A DNA stretch of 64,000 nucleotides from Sordaria brevicollis (taxonomy: Eukaryota; Ascomycota; Sordariomycetes; Sordariales; Sordariaceae), in assembly GCA_033439795.1 (NCBI GenBank), contig JAUTDP010000001.1, positions 3,658,001-3,722,000 on the forward strand, written 5' to 3'. Position 1 is the stretch's first letter. Each line of letters starts with the position of its first letter. The notes below the pieces were generated by a model that was given only the letters and a program-made list of their open reading frames with translations, was not told where the DNA came from and ran no database searches. Below, piece by piece: positions 9,764-19,599 of this stretch. A program made the translations under genes and the position numbers.

Positions 9764-12700
9764 ATGGGAGATCATTCCGACGAGGACGTCGGCCCTCCGC
9801 AGCCCGATCGCACCAAAGGTGGCGCTGTTAGTACCAAGCGCAAACATCGACGTGGTGCTACGACCGAGCCAGCAGAGGTATACCATTCCAACGTTCAACA
9901 TTCATTACCAGATTGACAAGCTAATATCCTTTCGTACGTCAGAGTCAGGCGCCAGTCTCTTCAATCACGAATACGCCAGTCCAAGGCGCGTCAACCAGCC
10001 AGCAGCCACAGCAATCACCTGCACCATCATCCACTGGTACGAGCAGTCAAAGACTCCGACGACTCGAGCCACGCACACCCGTCGAGCCGCCGCCTCGCAA
10101 GCCAACTGCAGGTGGATCTGTTCTCCGCGGTAAACGTGAAAAAGGTGCGATCAAGTAAGTACATACCTCTACATTGCCGTCTGTGCATAGATGTGCGTAT
10201 TCTAATCATCACCTTGCCCAGTGAGCTTCAGCAAGCATACCCCGACGCTTTTCGCAAACTCGAGCGCGAAAGCTTCCGCACTGTCTTCGGTTTCGATTTT
10301 CGATTCACCAACATCAAATGGCGCCCTGATCCGAATCCACCGAGTGACGAAGAGATGGGCAGGATGAAGGACAAGCTCAACATCCTCAACCGGAAGGTCC
10401 ACTTTGTCTTCTGCTCGAATGCACTGTCGGCCACCGTCGCACATACAGTCTTCCCGCATATCGATACATTGTCCAAGACATTCTGGCAGCTATACACTTG
10501 GTGCAGTTCAAGCCTTAGCACCATCAAGGCAGAGCTATTATGGAATCGAATGTACAGGCTTGTCATAGGTTGGACACGGGACTACCAAGACGACTTCCGG
10601 TTCAATGCAAAATATGCAAACTTCAAAACCCCCAAGGACTACTTCAAGGAAGAGGACGTCGAACATACGAAGGACTGGGTCTATTCCCGACTAGATCGGG
10701 TTCTCTTCAATAATATCTTCCGCCATGTCGCCCCGTACCTCGACTGGGATAAAAACTTCCTAGACCGCACAAAGCTCCCCTTCTTCTACCTGAAGACAAT
10801 GTTCATCACCTTAATTCGTCGAGTTGCCGAGACATATATGGTAGAGCGTCGCCAAATGATTGCAGACGGCCGTGGTCACATCAAATGGTCGTACAAGTCA
10901 CAGGAGTGGCATTATGACGAGAATCATCGCACCCGATGCAACGTCGACTTTGACGGCCTTGCGGTATATCCACAATTTGAGGCTGTCGAGTTGAACATCT
11001 TCAGGTGGCGCAAGCCTGCGCAGATCGCTGCTGCTGCTGCTGTACAACACGAAGCCGCATTCGACCCCACCGCGTACTGGCAGGAACATGGCACTACCAA
11101 TTCCCCCCCACCCCCAGCCGAGCCTGTCGACGATTCAACAGACGAAGAAGAAGTTGCTGCTGAACAACAACAACAACAACCACAACTACAACCAACGGCG
11201 ACCGATATCGATGTCTTCACGACCCCAAGAACCCAAGCCAAACTCGACAAGATCGCTGCCGATAAGGCTGAGCGAGACCGGACCGAGTTTTTCGTGTCGC
11301 CTCAATCAGCTCATGCACTTTCATCGTCATCATCAGCGCAATCGGACAGCGAACAACAGCCTAAGCGTGCACGCACCAAATCGCCGGCCAAGAAATTCAC
11401 GTTGACATGGGAGCAGGGAGCGCAGGTGAACGAGTGGATGAACCAGCAGATCATTCAAGTACCAGAGATTGCCGCACAGAAGAATCTCCTCGTCGCTCAT
11501 TGGGATGTTCTGATTGAGCAAGCTACAGATTTCGACGATTTCTTCACGGCAATGAAACAGTACGCGAACGACCTTGCAAAGAACCCATACTCGGCCAGAC
11601 CACCTGCATCCACTACCTCTACACAGCCAAAGATCACACCAGTGCCCCGCCCAGAGGTGCCAAAATGGAGTCCGAAGCCGAAGGTGGTCAAGGAAAAGAC
11701 GGTCAAAGTCACTCCAATCCCCCCTCCTGGTTTTAAACCAAAGCCGACACCAGCCACCGAGCCTCCCGTTGTCACCGAGCCTCCCGTTGTCACCGAGCCT
11801 CCCGTTGTCACCGAGCTCCCCGATACCCACCCTCTTGCCAATAGAAGCGTCTGGGTACAATATGTTAAGGGTGATGATATGAGGACATTCCGTACTTGGC
11901 TATGGAACATCTCTGAGGAACTCGAAGAACAATTCTACGACCGGTCATTTGAATTGCTACAAGAATACGACACATCCGAGGACAGACTTAACCAGCTCAG
12001 GACAGGAGTCATGCCTTATTACATAACACGAGGTCAACGACTCCAACGCAAGGCTGGAATGCCTGTCACCTCACCGGCCTTATTAGATCCTGTCCGTGTC
12101 TACGAATTAACCCCCGAAGAGGACGAGGAGCGGCCTCCTACCGACATCCTACTCGAAGCTCCCAAGCCCATATCCCCCAAGCCCATATCCCCCAAGCCCA
12201 TATCCCCCAAGCCCATATCCCCCAAGCCCATATCCCCCAAGCCCATATCCCCCAAGCCCATGTCTTCGCCCCAGGGACCCCCGTCACCAAAGACAGCCGA
12301 GGAGAGGGAGAAGAAGCTCGAAGTCGAAGAGGAACTCAAGCTATTGCGACGCAGCTTCGACCGTAATACTCGCATCAAGCTCCACGAATACGTCGACGCC
12401 CAGTACGATAATCATGATATTGACTGGATCGAGCGGGGTAACAACATTATGCGTTACTTACGACGTCTTGCTAATGTGCCTGAGTCACCACCTCCTGAGA
12501 CACCTCGAGCCAAATACGAGAAGTTCTTTTCGTCTTGCTTAAAGGAACTCAAAGAGCTTGGGGCTAGCTTACGACACCACCTCGACATAGGCAATGAAAA
12601 GCAAGCTATCGAGAAGCGGAAAGACCTAACATGGGAAGAAAAGGCTGATATTTTAAACGACGCCTTCATTGCCATCAAAGGTCGCTGGTTTGACGAGATG

Positions 12701-13591
12701 GATGTTAGAGCTAGGGCTAGGGAAAGGGCCGGATATTCTTATATGCCGCCACCCCAGTCTCCTGTCCAGCCGCCTCGGTCTCCAGCTCCTGTGCTGCCGC
12801 CACCCCAGTCTCCTGTCCAGCCGCCTCGGTCTCCAGCTCCTGTGCTGCCGCCACCCCAGTCTCCTGTCCAGCCGCCTCGGTCTCCAGCTCCTGTGCTGCC
12901 GCAACCCCAGTCTCCTGTCCAGCCGCCTCGGTCTCCAGCTCCTGTGCCGCATCGGTCCCCGTCACAGGCATTGTCTCCTGTGCCGCCAGCTTCCACTCCA
13001 AGACCACCTGCACCACAGATCTCTAGTGGTCCACAGAAGATTTCACCCGTGAAACAGTTCGAGCACCGGCCGCCGAGTCCCTTCAAGAAACCACCCTTGC
13101 CCTTACCCCCTCCCCCTCCTGCAGGCAATACCCTCCAGCCACCGGGTACAGACAAGAAACTCAAAAAGCAGCCATCTTTCACCAGGGACACTGCCGCATC
13201 AAGGGCACGGAGTGTCAGTCAGTCTGTCGATCCTTCTACTCCCGGTATACAACGTTCTGGTTCTGTTCGCATTACCAGAAGCACATCCAGACAGCAGGTG
13301 TCGGCTACTCCAGATCCCAGCCGTATTGGTACTCGGTCTCAATCCCGTGCTGCCGCCGCTGCTTCTGGTGGAGGCACTGCCAGCAGTCCGCCCGCCAATG
13401 ATACACCTACCGGCCATGCTAGAGGCGGCCGGGACACTGTCAGGCGTGGCAGAAAGAAGGGTCGTGGTGGTCTACCTTTCGACAACCATCACTACATTGA
13501 CCCAGATGACTCTGAGTTCGATGAGTCGGGCATTGATCCCATTGAGTTCTACCAGCAGCGCATTGCTCATTACCGTGCCGGCTACGTCTAA
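9764..13591 (+). CDS. Plavaka-type element companion protein, function unknown
   Basis: The exons 9,764-9,877, 9,943-10,154 and 10,222-13,591 join in frame to 1,231 residues. Introns are 65 and 67 bp with GTATAC and GTAAGT donors. The N-terminal 110 residues are basic and Pro/Ser-rich. Residues about 110-380 look globular and rich in aromatic residues (for example FRFNAKYANF, HVAPYLDWDK). A short Gln tract follows. The C-terminal two-thirds alternate helical, charged stretches with Pro-rich tandem repeats: TEPPVV three times, SPKPI seven times, and a 17-residue PPPQSPVQPPRSPAPVL-type unit four times. The end is Arg/Gly/Ser-rich. I recognise no family. By position it parallels the second gene (TnpA-like) of CACTA elements, which binds subterminal repeats, but no similarity to TnpA is visible. 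The intact frame argues for recent function. Confidence 0.8.
11758..11817 (+). repeat. 18-bp in-frame tandem repeat, three copies
   Basis: The unit GAGCCTCCCGTTGTCACC repeats three times inside the companion gene and encodes EPPVVT. The copies are essentially identical, which suggests recent expansion. Confidence 0.85.
12157..12262 (+). repeat. 15-bp in-frame tandem repeat, about seven copies
   Basis: The unit CCCAAGCCCATATCC encodes SPKPI. About seven perfect or near-perfect copies lie in tandem; the last changes ATATCC to ATGTCT. The identity of the copies makes copy-number variation between strains likely. Confidence 0.88.
12743..12946 (+). repeat. 51-bp in-frame tandem repeat, four copies
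   Basis: Four copies of a 51-bp unit beginning CCGCCACCCCAGTCTCCTGT encode a 17-residue Pro/Ser/Gln unit. Only one or two bases differ between copies. The array is read in frame as part of the companion protein. Confidence 0.88.
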
Positions 13592-14265
13592 AGTTCCAGT
13601 CCGTCGGCATACCTGTCAGATTATCTCTTCACGTTGACCAGTGCTCACCCCTGTCAGACTATTTCTTCACATTGACCAGTGCCGCTGCACTATAACAACT
13701 GTCAGATTACACATCAGCATCACTGGTCCCCCCATCAATCATCGTGTCGTACCTGGCGACAGTACCAGGTCGTTACATCTAGTGCGAAGTTAGAAAAAAA
13801 GAACGGATTGTCCAAACTGTGTTCCTTGTTTTTAATATGCTGTGTTCTGTCGTGTTTTGTCATTTGTTGGTGGCTTCATTGAATCGGGCTGTGCGGGTGT
13901 TTTGTCATGTTTTGTCATTTGGTGATGGCTTCAATGGAGTGCAAGGCAGGCACGTGAGGTTCTTAGTGCACTTAGCGCTGGAAGCCCAGTACAATCTGTG
14001 CGTTCTATTATGGCCGCTGTAAATAGTCGCTAAGACATAACATCTTAGTGGTCGCGTTTAGCGCTTGCTCATGCACTGTAATATGGTCGCTGTAATCGAT
14101 CACTGAATTGTTTACATTAGCGGTCACATTCAGGGGACAAGGCGACTTGGCCCGTGCACGAGATTGACTGCGCTGTAAGCATGAACTGAAACCTGGAACT
14201 TATAGTGCACTGTTATAGCGGTCAAAATGACCAAGAATTTCTGGCCAATCAGAAGCTCCGGTTGC
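13592..14265. other. Right arm of the Plavaka-type element, subterminal repeats
   Basis: No gene. There are duplicated stretches: CTGTCAGA-x-TAT-x-TCTTCAC-x-TTGACCAGTGC-type units at about 13,613-13,682, and TTTTGTCATTTG with GTGGCTTCA at about 13,855-13,940. GGTCGCTGTAA/GCGGTC-type motifs recur at about 14,010-14,225. Such short motifs are the expected transposase-binding sites in CACTA elements; the binding is inferred. Confidence 0.6.
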
Positions 14266-14378
14266 ATGACAAGCGTTGTCAAAACAACAGTGCTTGATGT
14301 CAAATCAAGGCTTGGTGGTTTTACAAGACTTGATACCCCCCCTCAAGCGTTGATTGCCTGGGGTATTTCCCGCTATGG
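14266..14378 (-). repeat. Plavaka-type element right terminal/subterminal inverted repeat
   Basis: Inverted, it matches 2,739-2,876 in the terminal CC-x2-AGCGGGAA, in CAACGCTTG plus a G-run (14,335-14,352) and in the ACATCAAGCACTGTTG block (about 14,285-14,325). The first bases outside are TA, as on the left. Confidence 0.75.
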
Positions 14379-17077
14379 TAGGTATTAATTGGCGTAATTA
14401 ATCGAAGAATATTAAAATTATAAATAAAGGGTTAGCTATTACGAAAGCGACTTTTTATAATTTTAATACGGTTAAAATTTTAATAGTATAGCTATATATC
14501 CTCCTTTAGAAGGCTCTTCTAAAATTATTAATATAAATGAAAATTATCTTTCGTTAATTATATAAGAATAGTATAATTAAATATTTACTCTAGTAATTCG
14601 TATAAATAAAGTATATTAAATTACCGATTGAATAAATATATATATAATGGTAATTTATTAGGAATAGGGTTATAATTATTCGATATAACTTTTAAAATAA
14701 TACGGTATTATTAGTAGATTAATTATAAAACTTTCTAATAAATATTATAAGGAATAATACCTAATTACTTTTTATTTATATAATTACGTTTAAATTATAT
14801 TTTTTACTTTTATAGCGATTCGGTTATTATAATTTTTATAGAATCGATTATTTTAAAAAATTAGGCAATAATTTGGTTAATAAGGCTATTATTTATATAG
14901 TGAATATAATTAATATATAACGTTTACTATAGGGAGTAATATATATAAATATAAAAAGGGAAATTAATTACTAATAATAATGAAATTTTTAAAGTATTTA
15001 TTAATAAATTCGATAGGCGATATCGTTTTAATACCAAAATTAAGCCTTTAATTAATATAATAGGAAGCCTAATCCTCTTTCACAAATATTAGGGTATTTT
15101 CAATATAGTAAAGAATCTTTATTTACTACGAAAAAAAATTAATAAACTTCTCGTAAACGGTACGAAAGTTTTTAACTATAGTAATATAAATAATATATAC
15201 CTAAAGATTATAAAGACCTTATTATAAATATTCTATATTAATTAAGGGTAGGCTAATTTGAATATTATTATTTATTATCCTATTAAAGCGTTTTATAATT
15301 ATATAATTAATACCCTTATCCTTTTTATCGTCGTAGAATTAATTATCGTTATTATTATTCAATATATTCCAATTATTTCTAACATTTTATATTATTAAAC
15401 GGGTAGTAGTAATTTAAATAATTATAATAGCAGCGCATTTATTCTATTTTTCCCTAATTTTCTTAACGAAATTCTTATTAATATAAAAAATATAGAATTA
15501 AAATTTAGCTTCTAAATATACTTCTTTAATAGCGCCCTATATACTAATATCGAAATCTATAACGGTAATAAACGGTTTAGCGGCGCTAATTTATTAATAA
15601 CGAACGTTAATTTGCGCTATTAAGTAATTAAAACCCTTACGAATCTTTATATTAATAAACCTAAAAGCGTAATTAAACGTATAACTAAAGGTATTCTTAC
15701 TAATAATTTAAAAGAAGTAAAGGTTTTTATTATTAATTTTATACGTATTATTATATATTTATATAATAGGATTGAGCTTTTACTACTCTTTATATTAGGA
15801 ATAGGTCTAAAATAAATTATACAATTTTATTTATTTATTATCTACCTATTTAATAGTATAATAGAAATTACCTTCGTAGAAATTTCTTATAATTGTTTAA
15901 AATAGATTATAATTAGTTATAAATTATTTTTTAATCGTATAATATACGTTTTTTAATTATTTTTTAATAAAAATTAAATTAGGGAATTTTTTACGGATAT
16001 TCTTAACGAACTCTTAATTAATAATAGCGGGACGTTTAAAATAACTTTTAATAAAGTTTTTATATTTTTATTTAAAAACGTTATAAACGATCGGTTTTTC
16101 TTCGGGGGGGTAATTATAATTTTTATTTTTTAATTCGAATATTTATTATCGGTTATTATTCTTTAATACTTTAATATATTTATTCTATAAGTAATTTTTC
16201 TTCTTTATTAAAATATTTCGAAAATATTATTCTCTTTTACGGGGCGTATTATATAAATATATAAAATCGATTTTAATAGCGCTAAATCCTTTAACGTAAT
16301 TATTAAACCGACGTATTCTAATATTATAACCGAATAATATAATTTAGCGTTCGATAATAGATTTATAATCCTCGAATTTTTCTTATTTTAACGTAAGAAT
16401 AACCGGTATATAAAGCGGGGGATTTCGGTTACTAATATTAGAAGTATACTCCTCCTTTTCTTCGTTACTATCGCTATTATTATTATTATCGTTAGGATTT
16501 TCTATATTATTAATATTTAAATCGCTATCGGTATTATTTTTACTAATATTATAGAGATTTATAAATTGCGTTAAAGTGGGTTCGATTATAATTAGGGTAT
16601 TATTTATTAAATTGGGCTCGATTAAGGTAGAAAGTAATTGTAAGTCGATAAAATTATTAAGTATATTAACGGGCGCGTTACGGTCGTAATTAACCGACGG
16701 CTATTAAGACGCCGTATCCGTTATTTATATTACGATTAGCTAATAAATATATTAAAAAAAATAATAGATAATTATTTATTATTAATAAATATTAACGCCG
16801 TTATTTTAATAATAATATTTAATAATGTATAATATGGGGGATTAATAAGGGTAGTGATAGGTATAGTAGTAGTTTAGTAAAAGAAGTAATGCGATAAGGT
16901 ATTAGAATTTGGATAAGTTATAAATAGGGCGCTAAGACTAGGCGGGGTGGCTAGTGCGTGGGTTTGAATATATAATGGGTTGTAATCTGGGAATTTGGCG
17001 GGCGCGGTACGATTTAGAGCGATGTGGGATATTGGGCGACGGCTAGGGTTGGGGTTATATATGGGGGAAAAAATGGA
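14379..17077 (-). pseudogene. RIP-mutated MULE transposase
   Basis: An AT-rich arm with no open frame. On the minus strand, reading through TAA/TAG gives a MULE-like order. An Asn/Ser/Glu-rich N-terminus lies near 16,440-16,520. A zinc-finger-like segment ending ELKNKNYNYPP (family pattern N-x-HNHPP) follows near 16,100-16,150. The core near 15,420-15,570 has VIDFD, an AIKEVYLEAKF stretch and FYINKN (compare FHINKN). His and Cys at expected places appear as Tyr and Asp can appear as Asn, as G-to-A RIP would give. The gene is dead. The part from 16,860 to 17,077 is non-coding and less AT-rich. Confidence 0.7.
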
Positions 17078-17122
17078 TTACGGTCGGCTAAGACCTTTCC
17101 TACGGTGCAGATAGGCCACCTC
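17078..17122 (-). repeat. MULE right terminal inverted repeat
   Basis: Inverse complement of 1,856-1,900, ending GGCCACCTC. The octamer TATTAAAA follows immediately. Confidence 0.85.
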
Positions 17123-17130
17123 TATTAAAA
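17123..17130. repeat. 8-bp target-site duplication, right copy
   Basis: TATTAAAA, identical to 1,848-1,855, directly outside the right MULE end. Confidence 0.85.
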
Positions 17131-17757
17131 TTTACGAAAATCTCTTTAATATTTTTATTAAAAGTAAATTTATAGAGGGCGGCGCGGGTAACGTTAACGT
17201 CGGGAATTAAATTATTATTACCGTTAGTAATATTATATAAAGTTTTTAAAATAGCGGTATTATTAAGATTAATAAAATTGGTATTAAAAGCCGGAATATT
17301 AAGGAAAATATTCGATATATTATTAAAGGAGAAAATTACGGGGTTGCTATCGCCGTTGTAAAATATAGAAAACGGTATAATTAGGATCGTTTAATCGTTA
17401 TAAATTTTCTTATCTATTGGATATAAAGACCTTCCTTTATTTAATTGAATAAAAGGATTTAATAATAAAGGAAATACATTAATTCGACGGCTCGTATACG
17501 GCGAGCGGAAAATAGGCGATTTATTTTAAATAAAATAAAATTACGCGTAAACGCATTATTTTAAAGGTGTAATTAATTATTATAGGGATAATTAATATAA
17601 AGGTAAGTAATAAATATAAATATATATAATTATATAGAGGAAGAAAGAGGAAAAGGAAGAAAGTATACGTAGGAGGCCCGCCCTTTATAGGGCGCGACGG
17701 GAATGCGTTAATTATACGCGGTTAGGTGACCCTAACCGTATAGGCGGTGAGTAGTAA
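17131..17757 (-). pseudogene. RIP-mutated gag-like retroelement gene, upstream part
   Basis: Minus-strand frame with protein-like text between about 17,400 and 17,131 (for example NGDSNPVIFSFNN). It runs into the frame resuming at 1,847 once the MULE and one duplication copy are left out. Upstream (17,450-17,757) the sequence is AT-rich leader or terminal-repeat material that I could not delimit. It abuts the Gypsy LTR at 17,758. Confidence 0.5.
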
Positions 17758-18052
17758 TGTAATATCCCGTACGGGCGGGACCATTCCGAATATAGTGGTA
17801 CGTCTTAGGAAGCGACCACTGTACGAACACAAGCACGTAATAGTAATATGCTAATTACGTGTAGTTACGGCTAGGCCTGTAATAGTTCTCTAAACCTCCC
17901 TACCTAAAGTACCTAAGTAACCGCGTACAGCTTTATAAGGATAAATAGCCGGGTCCGCCCTACGGGCCACTCCTTCTCCCTTTCTCCTTCGTAAAACCTT
18001 AATATATCTACATTTAACCAACACTTATATTACGCTCTACTATCCCCTTATA
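17758..18052 (+). repeat. 5' LTR of the Gypsy element
   Basis: 295 bp. Its last 167 bp (17,886-18,052) align without gaps to 25,121-25,287 and differ mainly by C-to-T or G-to-A in this copy. A TATA-like TATAAGG lies near 17,933. The first 128 bp have no clear match upstream of the 3' copy. Confidence 0.75.
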
Positions 18053-19500
18053 TTAAATTTTATTATATATTTATTAAAAGGAAGGATTATTTACAATTAT
18101 AAGCGTAGTATATTGGAATCGATATTAAAATAGTAATAAAGACGTTTTTTCCCTTTAATAATAACGATAACGATATTAATATAGAAGAATTTTACAATTC
18201 CTAACCTCCTTCCGAAGGAATTAGAAATAAATACGGTAATACCGATCGTATCGATAACGAAACCCCTACTAATCTATTTAATTTATTCTTAAAAACCTTA
18301 TAAATAAACCTTAAATTCAAAAATAAAATTAAATCCTTTATTTTATTCTCTTTATCTTTATCCTCCTACGTACAACCCGTTTTAGAACCTACCTTTAATT
18401 TTCTTATTAAATAGAAATCCTTTAAATCCCCGAAGAGAAAAGCTATAAATAAATCCAAATTAATTCTAAATAACTCTTCCTTTTCTAATAAAAATATAAA
18501 ACCCCAACGCTATAAGCTTTTTAAACTCCTTAAATAGGATAAACGCTAATATATTTTTATATTTTACTATAATAAATTCGTTAAAATCCATAACGCCAAT
18601 TTTAAAAAAAGCTTATATACTAATATTAAAATAACTTAAATCGAAATCCTTAATACCTTCCTTAAAAAAAAATAATTATTTATAAAAGGATATTAAATTT
18701 ATTATTCTATTTAAGGGTAGGAAAACTCCGTTAAATTATTCGAATAAATCCAACGGACCTTCGGCTCTAAAAATACTTAAAATTAGGTACTAAATAACTT
18801 TACCTATATATATTAATAAAACGGCGAAACCTTTTCCGATTTCTATATTAATTTCGAAAGCGAATTTTTAAAGGCGGGAAGTATAAATTAGGACAACCGT
18901 ACTAAATTAAACTATTTCCACTATTTTATTAATAAGAAATTTAATAATTAATTTTTTACCGTCCGCTTTTTAAATAATTATTTAATTTACGTTAATTAAT
19001 TTTAAGAAATTTCGAAAGAATACGAAAAAATTGCGGAATTCCGTTAATTATATTAATCTTTCTTATAGAAATATAATAATAAATTTAATCGACCTTTAAT
19101 TTATATCCCCGTTTTATTAATTCCGGGTCGTTCTAACCGCCCTTCCGCCTCTTTAGCCCTAATTCCCTCCAATCCGCCCTCTAAATTTCAATTTAATACC
19201 GATAGCGATATTATTATAATTATTATAAACGTTTAGGGTATTTAAGGAAGAAGTTCTAATTTAAACTTTCGTCGAATAAGGGTTAAATAAATTTCTTTAA
19301 AAGAAAGGGATAAATATAAAATAAAAGGGTATTATATTTATTATAACGCTTTAGGATATATAATTATTAAATACCTTTATTTACCCGCAATAAACGTTAA
19401 AAGTACTTTTAAAGGAATATATATTAATATTATTTATATTACCCTTTTATTAAAGGAAGAAAAAAAAGAAGAAAGAACTCAAAATTCCGATATAAAATAG
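18053..19500 (+). pseudogene. RIP-mutated gag of the Gypsy element
   Basis: A protein-like frame broken by many stops. At 19,333-19,378 a pattern Y-x2-Y-x3-GY-x4-Y stands where a retroviral-type zinc knuckle C-x2-C-x3-GH-x4-C would be. Cys-to-Tyr and His-to-Tyr are the changes expected from RIP. The gag role (capsid/nucleocapsid) follows from position and this motif. Confidence 0.65.
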
Positions 19501-19599
19501 GGAAAAGAATAATTCTAATACAAAATTAGGCGCCGGAGCCTTCCCTCGAAATATTAAATAAGGTAGAAAAATTCAAATTTAAAATAGAAATAGAACTTA

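Larger units (their letters stand above)
2739..14378. mobile_element. CACTA-superfamily (Plavaka/Tnp2-type) DNA transposon, not RIP-mutated
   Basis: An 11.64-kb segment of normal base composition inside AT-rich RIP-mutated DNA. The ends are imperfect inverted repeats: CCGCAGCGGGAA on the left and, inverted, CCATAGCGGGAA on the right. Inward of these, both ends have CAACGCTTG, a G-run, and a shared stretch containing ACATCAAGCACTGTTG. The dinucleotide TA lies outside both ends (2,737-2,738 and 14,379-14,380) and may be the target duplication. The element carries a spliced transposase gene on the minus strand and a second large spliced gene on the plus strand, transcribed away from each other. 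Its intact genes inside a mutated block suggest it arrived after the neighbours were mutated, or is single-copy. Confidence 0.82.
1856..17122 (-). mobile_element. Mutator-like (MULE) transposon, RIP-mutated and split by a Plavaka-type element
   Basis: The ends are near-identical inverted repeats of about 45 bp, starting GAGGTGGCCTAT, at 1,856-1,900 and about 17,078-17,122. They are flanked by an 8-bp duplication. The right arm (14,379-17,122), read on the minus strand through RIP stops, resembles a MULE transposase. It has a WRKY/FAR1-like stretch with a YNYPP motif (HNHPP-like) near 16,100, then a segment near 15,420-15,570 matching the family pattern D-x-A-x(2)-AI-x(3)-P-A ending HINKN (here YINKN). 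The left arm (1,856-2,738) is non-coding. Without the inner insertion the element would be about 3.6 kb. It cannot encode a working enzyme. The superfamily call rests on visible motif resemblance, the target duplication length and the long terminal repeats. Confidence 0.75.

Noticed and set aside
12653..13191. Open frames in other phases of the companion gene's repeats
   Set aside because: The 51-bp repeats are a multiple of three, so all six frames stay open; only the long spliced plus-strand frame has non-repeat coding context.
1856..17122. Calling the outer element a hAT transposon because of the 8-bp duplication
   Set aside because: The degraded transposase reads like a MULE (HINKN-type motif, HNHPP-type zinc finger) and the 45-bp terminal repeats are longer than usual for hAT.
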